Source of the DNA: Pseudomonas sp. Bc-h
Lineage (GTDB): Bacteria; Pseudomonadota; Gammaproteobacteria; Pseudomonadales; Pseudomonadaceae
Length of the DNA stretch: 64,000 bases
Assembly (NCBI RefSeq): GCF_002080045.1
Contig: NZ_MUIN01000010.1
Location: 62,001 to 126,000, forward strand
Reading direction: 5' to 3'
The translations under genes were made by a program, and so were the position numbers. Positions 16,858 through 23,874 of the stretch are shown piece by piece (within the stretch, counting starts at the first letter, position 1; each line of letters starts with the position of its first letter). The notes below the pieces were generated by a model. The model ran no database searches. It was given only the letters and a program-made list of their open reading frames with translations, and had not been told where the DNA came from.

Positions 16858-17418
16858 ATGCAAGACGACGACTTTTCCCTGTTCAGAAGTGAAATTCGTG
16901 GCGTAAAGCCGATCAAGACTGAACACGCCGAGGTAGGCAAACCCAAAACCGATCGTAAGAACCTGGCCAGACTGCGGCAGGCGGCGACTGTCCGTTCCGA
17001 CGGCACCATTACCGTGGACGGTCTGTCCGACCAGTTCGTGATTGATGTCGGGCCTGAAGACACCCTCTACTGGGCGCGCGATGGCGTTCAGGAAGGTCAG
17101 ATGCGCAAGCTCAAGTTGGGTCAGATCAGCTTCGAGGGGAGTCTGGATCTGCACGGCATGAGTGTGGAACTGGCGCGGGAAACCATGTGGGAATTCCTCG
17201 CTGAGGCAACGAAGCTGGAAATTCGCTGCGTGCGCATCACCCATGGCAAGGCAGTGCGACTGGACGGCAAGCGGCCGATGATCAAGAGCCATGTGAACAC
17301 CTGGCTGCGTCAGCATCAACAGGTGCTGGGTTTTACCTCGTGCATCGCCAAACATGGTGGCGCCGGGGCGGTTTACGTGATGCTCAAGCGCACCATGATG
17401 GATGGACGGGACGAGTAA
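16858..17418 (+). CDS. Smr/MutS2-C domain protein
   Basis: A 186-residue protein with a C-terminal Smr domain (about 95-180): LDLHGMSVELARE is the LDxHG motif and VRITHGKAVR the T/HGxG-type motif. Smr domains are nucleases or nucleic-acid-binding modules; stand-alone Pseudomonas proteins resemble E. coli SmrA/YdaL and SmrB. SmrB cleaves mRNA at collided ribosomes, but which role applies here cannot be told. ATG 16858 is supported by GGAG. Confidence 0.88.
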   Translation: MQDDDFSLFRSEIRGVKPIKTEHAEVGKPKTDRKNLARLRQAATVRSDGTITVDGLSDQFVIDVGPEDTLYWARDGVQEGQMRKLKLGQISFEGSLDLHGMSVELARETMWEFLAEATKLEIRCVRITHGKAVRLDGKRPMIKSHVNTWLRQHQQVLGFTSCIAKHGGAGAVYVMLKRTMMDGRDE

Positions 17419-17474
17419 CCCGTTTTTTCTTCATCGGGAATGGATCAACCGCTGTTGTCGTGACTGACAAATTT

Positions 17475-17577
17475 CCTGTGGGAGACGTCGCAGGTTACGA
17501 CGGCAGCGAATGCGATCGGTCATAAAAATCAACATTGACTGACACATCGCATTCTCCAGCAAGCCGGCTCCCACAGG
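17475..17577. repeat. Inverted REP pair
   Basis: CCTGTGGGAG (17475-17484) and CTCCCACAGG (17568-17577) face each other about 83 bp apart; the second arm continues into GCAAGCCGG. It lies between the Smr gene and the glycine-rich lipoprotein gene, which converge. Confidence 0.55.
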
Positions 17578-17620
17578 CATTGCAGCAGCCTTGAAATCCT
17601 TTCAAGGCCGAGGGTTCCAA

Positions 17621-17806
17621 TCAGCGAGGGCCGGGTCCCCCGCCGCCACCGCCACCACCAGGCCCGCCGCCCTCGTAATGGCCACCGCCACCGCCTCCAT
17701 GCCCACCGCCATGACCTCCACCGCCTGGCCCCCAGAAAGGCCAGCAACCGGACATGGCCGACATTACCGCGATGACCATCGCGACTTTCGCTATACGACT
17801 CAACAT
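17621..17806 (-). CDS. Glycine-rich lipoprotein (paralogue 1)
   Basis: A 61-residue protein with a lipoprotein signal peptide: MLSRIAKVAMVIAVMSAMSG followed by the lipobox Cys (residue 21). The mature part is almost only Gly, His and Pro. It is paralogous to the gene at 18024-18203, sharing the M[LF]SRIAK[VI]A start and S-G-C lipobox, and both have AAGAGAGT as ribosome-binding site. ATG 17806 is chosen by that match. Function unknown; the low-complexity tail suggests a disordered, possibly metal-binding, envelope protein. Confidence 0.65.
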   Translation of the reverse strand: MLSRIAKVAMVIAVMSAMSGCWPFWGPGGGGHGGGHGGGGGGHYEGGGPGGGGGGGGPGPR

Positions 17807-17933
17807 TCTCATCACTCTCTTAACAGCAGGCATTCATCACCTGCAAAGTCTGACAGCACCAGGCGCCCAAACCGCGTCGCCACTTGGTAGCTGCCAGGTA
17901 TCAGTGCTGATACGAGAAACACTGCAGAAACAA

Positions 17934-17971
17934 AAAGGCCACAACCGGAAAACACTCCCGTTGTGGCCTTT
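17934..17971 (-). terminator. Terminator between the two lipoprotein genes
   Basis: 12-bp stem AAAGGCCACAAC/GTTGTGGCCTTT with a 14-nt loop, T-rich leftward (TTTTTGTTT). It terminates the upstream lipoprotein gene. Confidence 0.75.
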
Positions 17972-18023
17972 ATTCAGTGTCCGTTAGCGATCAGGGCTGC
18001 GTCACCCGATCAGTTCATGAAGA

Positions 18024-18203
18024 TCAGCGGCGATAATAACCGGGTCCCGGACCATAGCCTCCTCGGCCTTCATCATAGTGACCACCATCGTAATGGCGAT
18101 GATCCCAACCACCGTGACGGCCCCATCCAGGGCCAAAAAAACATCCCGAAACCGATGACGTCAGTGCAATCACCAGGGCGATTTTCGCGATTCGGCTAAA
18201 CAT
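18024..18203 (-). CDS. Glycine-rich lipoprotein (paralogue 2)
   Basis: A 59-residue protein with signal peptide MFSRIAKIALVIALTSSVSG and lipobox Cys at residue 21, then a mature part rich in Gly, His, Tyr and Arg (WDHRHYDGGHYDEGRGG). Paralogue of the gene at 17621-17806, from which it is separated by a terminator, so each has its own transcript. ATG 18203 is chosen because AAGAGAGT sits at the same spacing as in the paralogue. Confidence 0.65.
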   Translation of the reverse strand: MFSRIAKIALVIALTSSVSGCFFGPGWGRHGGWDHRHYDGGHYDEGRGGYGPGPGYYRR

Positions 18204-18280
18204 ATGAATACTCTCTTCATCCGGGCATCTGTCACCCATTAACTCAGACACCAAGCCGACACATTTCGACATATGCGCTC

Positions 18281-18308
18281 GGTAAAGGTTAGGTAAAGGT
18301 GCCTTTAC
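18281..18308. promoter_or_regulatory. Candidate operator upstream of folE and lipoprotein gene
   Basis: Half-site GGTAAAGG at 18281 is followed by GTAAAGG-TG-CCTTTAC (18293-18308), an inverted repeat with 7-bp arms. It is in the divergent region between the lipoprotein gene and folE. No regulator is assigned. Confidence 0.4.
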
Positions 18309-18441
18309 AGCGGCCCGGCGGCGTCATGCCGCAGGTTTGTCGGTCGCCTGCCGTACCCCTCCGCGCCCGGCTAAGCTACTATGTGCGCCTTTGCTGGCCA
18401 CCAAGCCGGCGTTTTTTTGAACCCACACGGAACACAACCCT

Positions 18442-18987
18442 GTGACACTGGAACAGAACTACACCGCGATCCTTGGTCAACTCGGCGAGGACGTTTCCCG
18501 CGAAGGCCTGCTCGACACCCCGAAACGTGCGGCCAAAGCCATGCAGTATCTTTGCCGCGGCTATGAGCAAACCCTGGAAGAAGTCACCAACGGTGCCCTG
18601 TTCACTTCCGATAACAGCGAGATGGTCGTGGTCAAGGACATCGAGCTGTATTCGTTGTGCGAACACCATTTACTGCCGTTCATCGGCAAGGCTCACGTGG
18701 CCTACCTGCCGAGCGGAAAAGTCCTGGGGCTGTCGAAGATCGCACGTATCGTCGACATGTTCGCCCGCCGTCTGCAGATCCAGGAAAACCTCAGCCGCCA
18801 GATCGCCGAAGCCATCGAGAAAGTCACCGGCGCTCAAGGCGTTGCCGTGGTCATTGAAGCGCAGCACATGTGCATGATGATGCGCGGCGTCGAGAAGCAG
18901 AATTCGTCAATGATCACCTCGGTGATGCTGGGCACCTTCCGCGAAAACGCTGCCACGCGCACCGAGTTCCTCAGCCTGATCAAGTGA
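18442..18987 (+). CDS. folE: GTP cyclohydrolase I
   Basis: A 181-residue FolE-type enzyme that converts GTP to 7,8-dihydroneopterin triphosphate, the first step of folate synthesis. The zinc and active-site segment LYSLCEHHLLPF and the later QHMCMMMRGVEK are present, giving the ligands Cys and His and the second Cys. GTG 18442 is the start; no ATG gives the family N terminus. It is followed by a glutaredoxin gene after about 50 bp. Confidence 0.95.
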   Translation: MTLEQNYTAILGQLGEDVSREGLLDTPKRAAKAMQYLCRGYEQTLEEVTNGALFTSDNSEMVVVKDIELYSLCEHHLLPFIGKAHVAYLPSGKVLGLSKIARIVDMFARRLQIQENLSRQIAEAIEKVTGAQGVAVVIEAQHMCMMMRGVEKQNSSMITSVMLGTFRENAATRTEFLSLIK

Positions 18988-19040
18988 TCCGGGCATCCTG
19001 AACGCCGCGATTCATTATCGCGGCCGTCGAGGTTTCAAGC

Positions 19041-19412
19041 ATGTTGATGAAGGCATTGAGGGTCGGTCTGGGCCAGTTGGTCATTCTGGTCGACTTCCTG
19101 ACCCGTCCAAGCAAGAAAAAGCGTTCGCCCCAAGCGCAGGCAGCGGTCGATGAATCGGCCAAAGACCTGACCCTGTATCAGTTTCAGGCGTGTCCGTTCT
19201 GCGTGAAGACCCGCCGCACCCTGCGTCGCCTGAACGTTCCGGTGGCCCTGCGCGATGCGAAGAACAACGAACTCGACCGCCAGACCCTGCTCACCGAAGG
19301 CGGCAAGATCAAAGTCCCTTGCCTGCGCATCGAGGAAGCCGGTCAGACGGTATGGATGTATGAGTCCAAGGTAATCATCGATTACCTGGACAAGCGTTTT
19401 TCAGCGGTTTGA
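19041..19412 (+). CDS. Glutaredoxin-like protein
   Basis: A 123-residue protein with an N-terminal hydrophobic helix (about 5-22) and a thioredoxin-fold domain from about residue 42 carrying the dithiol CPFC (QFQACPFCVKT), the cis-proline region IKVPCLRIE and the glutathione-site-like YESKVIIDYL. It probably reduces protein or low-molecular-weight disulfides with glutathione. The N-terminal helix may anchor it to the inner membrane. ATG 19041 follows GAGG. Confidence 0.8.
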   Translation: MLMKALRVGLGQLVILVDFLTRPSKKKRSPQAQAAVDESAKDLTLYQFQACPFCVKTRRTLRRLNVPVALRDAKNNELDRQTLLTEGGKIKVPCLRIEEAGQTVWMYESKVIIDYLDKRFSAV

Positions 19413-19418
19413 TACGCC

Positions 19419-19805
19419 CTACTTCGGGCAGCCTTCCTGCCGACACGCCGTATACGCCTTCAACTGCTCGACCCGAACCTTGGTCTGGGCAGTGAGGCAT
19501 TGCGCTTGGGATAGCGGCCACAGGCTGCCGCCGTCCTCGCGTTTGCCCACCTGGTACTGGCAATCGGCATCACGAAACGCGATCCACTTCTTCTGCGCAT
19601 CCTGCAGCGCCTTCTTCTGCGCCGGGCTCGTCAAGTAAGCCATCTGCGCCTTGTACTGCTTGTTCAGTTCGGCATCCTGTGCCGCGTAGTCCTTGCTTGC
19701 GCACTGGTTCATCGAGGCTTGAGTGGCGTTGCAATCTTCAGCCTGAGCCGAGCAGCCAATGCCCAGTGCCATGAACATGCCAACGCCGATCATCATGTAC
19801 CGCAT
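19419..19805 (-). CDS. LprI-like (DUF1311) exported protein
   Basis: A 128-residue protein with a signal peptide (about 1-22, ending CSAQAED) and the Cys-containing repeat pattern of DUF1311/LprI-type proteins: CNATQASMNQCA, KKWIAFRDADC and AYTACRQEGCP, with six Cys in the mature part likely forming disulfides. LprI of mycobacteria inhibits lysozyme; in Pseudomonas this function is only suggested by family. ATG 19805 follows AAGGAG. It converges with the glutaredoxin gene, stops being six bases apart. Confidence 0.8.
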   Translation of the reverse strand: MRYMMIGVGMFMALGIGCSAQAEDCNATQASMNQCASKDYAAQDAELNKQYKAQMAYLTSPAQKKALQDAQKKWIAFRDADCQYQVGKREDGGSLWPLSQAQCLTAQTKVRVEQLKAYTACRQEGCPK

Positions 19806-19910
19806 CGAGTTCTCCTTTTCCGTGATTGATCGCCTGGCCTGAGCCAAACGGGAACGCAGGGTAAAGCAGTGCCGCCTGCGCTGTTATCGCGCACAACATT
19901 CAGACATGAA

Positions 19911-19943
19911 AAAACCGGTCACTGCTGCCAGGACCGGTTTTTT
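19911..19943 (-). terminator. Bidirectional-type intrinsic terminator
   Basis: Stem AAAACCGGTC/GACCGGTTTT with an 11-nt loop, A-run on the left and T-run on the right. It ends the leftward GST gene. Confidence 0.8.
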
Positions 19944-19968
19944 TATCCGCGTGTTTATCCAAGCGGCT

Positions 19969-20571
19969 TCAATCCAGCATGCCAACGTAACCCGGCTGCT
20001 GCCTGATGCGCTCCAGCCAGCTCTGGATGGCCGGGAACTGGGTCAGGTCGAAACCGCCCTGATGCGCCACATGGGTGTAGGCGTACAGCGCGATGTCGGC
20101 GATCGAGAAACTGTCCCCGACCAGAAACGGCGTACGCACCAGTTGCTGTTCCATGACCCTCAGCGCCTTGTAACCGCGCTTGTGCAGCGAGCGATATTCT
20201 TCCATTCGCGCTTCAGGCAGGCCCAGATAGAACTGAATGAAGCGGGCCACGGCGATGGTCGGCTCGTGGCTGTACTGCTCGAAGAACTGCCATTGCAGCA
20301 TTTGCGTGCGCAGGCGCGGCTCGGTCAGCAAGTACGGCGTACCTTCGGCCAGGAAGTTGAGAATCGCATTGGACTCCCACAGGCAGGTGCCGTCTTCAAG
20401 CTCCAGCACCGGAATCTTGCCGTTGGGGTTCTTCGCCAGGAACGCTTCGGTCTCGGTCTCGCCGTTGAGAATGTCCACCGGCACCCATTCGTACTGAGCG
20501 CCCAGCAGATTGAGCATCAGCTTGATCTTGTAGCAGTTGCCCGAGTTGTAATCGCCATAAACCTTGTACAT
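19969..20571 (-). CDS. Glutathione S-transferase
   Basis: A 200-residue protein starting MYKVYGDYNSGNCYKIKLML, with the N-terminal thioredoxin-like domain (cis-Pro in GKIPVLEL, ESNAIL glutathione contact) and the helical C-terminal domain (FLVGDSFSIADIALYAY is the conserved N-capping box). It conjugates or reduces electrophiles with glutathione; substrate unknown. ATG 20571 follows a G-rich ribosome-binding site. Next upstream on the same strand are aminotransferase sequences, 48 bp away. Confidence 0.85.
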   Translation of the reverse strand: MYKVYGDYNSGNCYKIKLMLNLLGAQYEWVPVDILNGETETEAFLAKNPNGKIPVLELEDGTCLWESNAILNFLAEGTPYLLTEPRLRTQMLQWQFFEQYSHEPTIAVARFIQFYLGLPEARMEEYRSLHKRGYKALRVMEQQLVRTPFLVGDSFSIADIALYAYTHVAHQGGFDLTQFPAIQSWLERIRQQPGYVGMLD

Positions 20572-20619
20572 CTGCTGCTCTCCCCTCAATTCTGCCCGGT
20601 GATGCGTGTGCGTAATGTA

Positions 20620-21786
20620 TCAGGCCGCCAGGGCTGCCGGTGCGTGGCGGATGACGTTCGCCAGTCGTTTCAAACCTTCGTCCAGCCGCTGCGGGTCGAT
20701 ATGGCTGAAGTTCAGGCGCAGGTAACCGGGATTGGCATCCGGGTCGGTAAAGAACGGCTCGCCGGGCATGAACGCCACGTTTTGCGCCAGCGCGGTGTCG
20801 AGCAGCGTGCGGGTATCGAGCTTTTGCTTGAGCGTCAGCCAGAAAAACAAGCCGCCTTGCGGGCTGTTCCATTCGGCCAGATCACTGAAGTGTCGCTTTA
20901 GCGCCGCTTCGAACTGGTCGCGGCGGGTGCGATAAAACCCGCGCAACTCCAGCAGATGCTCTTGATAGGTTTCGCTGCCGATCCACTGCAACGCCTGCCA
21001 CTGACCGACGCGATTGGTGTGTAAATCGGCGGCCTGCTTGAGTTTCAGAAGGTGTAGGAACAGGTCCGGCGAGGCGATCAGATAACCCACACGCAGCCCC
21101 GGCATCAGGGTTTTCGACACCGTGCCGGTGTAGATCCAGCTGGCTTTTTTCAATCGGCTGACGATGGGCCTTGCACTGCCGCCGTCGAAAGTCAGTTCGC
21201 GATAGGGTTCGTCTTCGATCAGGGTCACACCGAACTCATCGAGCAAGGCGGCCACCGCATCCCGGGCCGATTCGCTGTAACGCACGGCGGACGGGTTCTG
21301 GAACGTTGGAATCAGGTAAGCAAACGACGGTTTGTGGTCTTGCAGGCGCTGACGCAGCACCTGGAGATCCGGACCTTCGGCCTGTAATGGCACGGTCAGA
21401 CAATCGGCCCCGAACAGCTGGAAGATCTGCAGCGCTGCGAGGTAGGTCGGGCCCTCCAGCAGAATTTCGGTGCCCTTGTCGATGTACAGCTTGGCGGCCA
21501 GATCCAGCGTCTGTTGCGAACCGCTGACCACCATCACCTGACTGGCTTCGCATTCGATCCCCAGCGCCCTCGCCTGTGCGGCAAGCGCTTCGCGCAACTG
21601 TGGCTCGCCTTCGCTCATGCCGTATTGGCCGATGCTGCGCGGCATGTCGGCCCACTCGCTCTTCGGCAACATGGCCTCGGCTGGCAAGCCGCCAGCGAAG
21701 GACATCATCTCCGGGCGCTGGGCAGCAGCCAGGATTTCGCGAATCAGAGAACTCTTCAAACGGGTGACGCGTTCAGAAAAAGCCAT
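20620..21786 (-). CDS. PLP-dependent aminotransferase (class I/II)
   Basis: A 388-residue fold-type I aminotransferase starting MAFSERVTRLKSSLIREILA. Landmarks are MSFAGGLPAEAMLP, the FQNPSA loop, LIEDEPYREL and the PLP lysine in TGTVSKTLMPGLRVGY (Lys near 230), then the substrate Arg in YLRLNFSH. It resembles the 2-aminoadipate/aromatic aminotransferase group. There is no MocR DNA-binding domain. The frame is open far upstream, but that part overlaps the divergent MarR gene and is not coding. The MarR gene probably regulates it. Confidence 0.87.
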   Translation of the reverse strand: MAFSERVTRLKSSLIREILAAAQRPEMMSFAGGLPAEAMLPKSEWADMPRSIGQYGMSEGEPQLREALAAQARALGIECEASQVMVVSGSQQTLDLAAKLYIDKGTEILLEGPTYLAALQIFQLFGADCLTVPLQAEGPDLQVLRQRLQDHKPSFAYLIPTFQNPSAVRYSESARDAVAALLDEFGVTLIEDEPYRELTFDGGSARPIVSRLKKASWIYTGTVSKTLMPGLRVGYLIASPDLFLHLLKLKQAADLHTNRVGQWQALQWIGSETYQEHLLELRGFYRTRRDQFEAALKRHFSDLAEWNSPQGGLFFWLTLKQKLDTRTLLDTALAQNVAFMPGEPFFTDPDANPGYLRLNFSHIDPQRLDEGLKRLANVIRHAPAALAA

Positions 21787-21819
21787 GAGATCACCGCTGG
21801 CGGAAATAAATGGAAATAC

Positions 21820-21834
21820 GTCAAACTGGTTGAC
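21820..21834. promoter_or_regulatory. Candidate MarR operator
   Basis: Palindrome GTCAA-N5-TTGAC in the 81-bp gap between the divergent aminotransferase and MarR genes. The half-site context TACGTCAA recurs at about 21858. Autoregulation is inferred. Confidence 0.4.
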
Positions 21835-21867
21835 CGAAATTACGATGACTTGCCCGGATACGTCAAC

Positions 21868-22311
21868 ATGCTTGACCTTAAAAATTCTTCGACGCAACAA
21901 ATCGCCATGGAAGCGTTTTTCTTCGGCTATCAGGCGTTCACCGCCAAGGCCGATGAAATGCTCGACCGCCGGGGTCTGAGCCGGGTGCACCAGCGCATCG
22001 TGTTTTTTATCGCCCGCTACCCGGGTTTGAGCGTGAAGGAATTGCTGAATGTGCTCGGGGTGAGCAAGCAAGCGCTGAATACGCCGCTGCGGCAGTTGAT
22101 CGAAATGGAGCTGGTACTGAGCGTCGCGCCCGAAGACGACAAGCGCAAACGCCTGCTGGAACTCACGGCTGAAGGAGCGAAGTTCGAAGAGTCGCTACGC
22201 CGCGAGCAGGTCAAGCTGCTGCAACGGGTCTTCGCCGAAGCAGGGCGCGATGCGGTGGATGGCTGGCTGGCGGTGAATCAGGCGTTGGGTAATACGCTTG
22301 GGGCGCGATGA
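21868..22311 (+). CDS. MarR family transcriptional regulator
   Basis: A 147-residue winged-helix protein starting MLDLKNSSTQQIAMEAFFFG. The recognition region is ARYPGLSVKELLNVLGVSKQ and the wing VLSVAPEDDKRKRLLELTAEG, with the D-x-R-x(K/R) pattern of MarR proteins. The frame is open upstream over the aminotransferase start; ATG 21868 gives the usual MarR length, although its ribosome-binding site is weak. It probably controls itself and the divergent aminotransferase gene. Confidence 0.8.
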   Translation: MLDLKNSSTQQIAMEAFFFGYQAFTAKADEMLDRRGLSRVHQRIVFFIARYPGLSVKELLNVLGVSKQALNTPLRQLIEMELVLSVAPEDDKRKRLLELTAEGAKFEESLRREQVKLLQRVFAEAGRDAVDGWLAVNQALGNTLGAR

Positions 22312-22350
22312 TCGATCCGTCACGATCTCATACATCACACTGATTTGATG

Positions 22351-22438
22351 TGTGGGAGGGAGCTTGCTCGCGAACGCGGCAGATCAGCCCCCAAGTCGTA
22401 ACTGACACTCTGTATTCGCGAGCAAGCTCCCTCCCACT
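22351..22438. repeat. REPIN (inverted REP pair)
   Basis: Arms TGTGGGAGGGAGCTTGCTCG and CGAGCAAGCTCCCTCCCACT extend to TTCGCGA at the inner ends and face each other across a 40-bp spacer. The same arms occur at 46095-46184 and, with changes, at 41917-42004 and 61950-62042. Confidence 0.85.
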
Positions 22439-22595
22439 GTCCGCTGCAAGCCAGACATTTGCGTCACCCTGTCAGTGACACTGCACAGCATCAAACTGTG
22501 CCGATTATTGCGTTTATGGCTGTATCGCAACGAATTGTGACAACTGCGTATAGGCTTGCAGTTCTGTCCACACTGCCGCTTCAGGGATCGACTGC

Positions 22596-23783
22596 ATGAC
22601 TGACGTAACGCACACGCCATTGCGCCCGCTGACCGACTCCTCGCCTTCGGCCATCGTGGCTGGCTTTATTGCGATGATGACCGGCGTCACCAGTTCGCTG
22701 GTGCTGATCTTTCAGGCCGGGCAAGCCGCAGGGCTGACGTCGGCACAGATCTCCTCGTGGATCTGGGCGTTGTTCATGGGCATGGCGATCTGCAGCATCG
22801 GCCTGTCGCTGCGTTATCGCTCGCCGATCACTGTCGCCTGGTCGACGCCGGGCGCGGCACTGCTGATCACAAGCCTTGGGCACGTGGCCTATCCGGAAGC
22901 CATCGGCGCCTTCATCACCAGCGCGATTCTGGTGTTTATCTGTGGCATCACCGGCAGCTTCGAGAAGCTGGTCAAACGCCTTCCCACCTCGCTGGCCGCC
23001 GCGCTGCTGGCCGGGATCCTGTTCAAGATCGGCAGCGAGATCTTCGTCGCCGCGCAGCATCGCACCGGGCTGGTGCTGGGGATGTTTTTCACTTACCTGA
23101 TCGTCAAACGCTTTTCGCCGCGCTATGCGGTGCTCGCCACGCTGCTGGTGGGCGTGGCGCTGTCGGCCATGCTCGGCATGTTGAATTTCAGCGGCTTCAG
23201 CCTCGAAGTGGCAGTGCCGGTGTGGACTACGCCGGAGTTCTCTCTGGGCGCGACCATCAGCATCGGCATTCCGCTGTTCGTGGTCGCGATGACCTCGCAG
23301 AACATGCCAGGGATCGCGGTCTTGCGGGCTGATGAATACCACGTTCCCGCTTCACCGTTGATCACCGCCACCGGACTGATCTCGCTGGTCACCGCGCCGT
23401 TCGGGGCTCATGGCATTACCCTGGCGGCCATCAGCGCGGCGATCTGCACCGGCCCGCACGCTCATGAAGATCGCAACAAACGCTACACCGCAGCGATCTG
23501 GTGCGGGATTTTCTACGCCATCGCCGGAGTGTTCGGCGCGACACTGGCAGCGCTGTTCGCCGCCTTCCCGAAGGAATTGGTGCTGTCGATTGCCGCGCTG
23601 GCATTGTTCGGTTCGATCATCAATGGCCTGACCGTGGCGATGAATGAGCCGAAGGAGCGTGAAGCCGCGTTGATTACCTTCATGGTGACAGCGTCGGGAC
23701 TGACACTGTTCTCCATCGGTTCGGCGTTCTGGGGGATTGTGGCGGGGGTTTTGACGCTGGTGATTCTTAACTACCGCAAGTGA
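22596..23783 (+). CDS. BenE family benzoate-type transporter
   Basis: A 395-residue membrane protein with about 11-12 helices, matching the BenE/YdcO benzoate:H+ symporter family: SSLVLIFQAGQAAGL, WSTPGAALL and ASQNMPG-like MTSQNMPGIAVLRADEY. No ben or cat degradation genes are adjacent, so the aromatic substrate is only inferred from the family. ATG 22596 gives the expected N terminus. Confidence 0.85.
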   Translation: MTDVTHTPLRPLTDSSPSAIVAGFIAMMTGVTSSLVLIFQAGQAAGLTSAQISSWIWALFMGMAICSIGLSLRYRSPITVAWSTPGAALLITSLGHVAYPEAIGAFITSAILVFICGITGSFEKLVKRLPTSLAAALLAGILFKIGSEIFVAAQHRTGLVLGMFFTYLIVKRFSPRYAVLATLLVGVALSAMLGMLNFSGFSLEVAVPVWTTPEFSLGATISIGIPLFVVAMTSQNMPGIAVLRADEYHVPASPLITATGLISLVTAPFGAHGITLAAISAAICTGPHAHEDRNKRYTAAIWCGIFYAIAGVFGATLAALFAAFPKELVLSIAALALFGSIINGLTVAMNEPKEREAALITFMVTASGLTLFSIGSAFWGIVAGVLTLVILNYRK

Positions 23784-23825
23784 CAAGTACCTGCGCTCGC
23801 CGTGCAATGGCTGGTTGAGCGTTCC

Positions 23826-23855
23826 CTGTAGCAGTCCGGACGGGCGGCTACAGGG
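23826..23855. repeat. REP-type palindrome
   Basis: CCTGTAGCAGTCCGG and the opposing GGCGGCTACAGG form an imperfect hairpin between the convergent BenE and chemoreceptor genes. Confidence 0.55.
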
Positions 23856-23874
23856 GTTGAACGAACAACATCCC

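Noticed and set aside
21787..22071. N-terminal extension of the aminotransferase
   Set aside because: It would overlap the divergent MarR gene and matches no aminotransferase.
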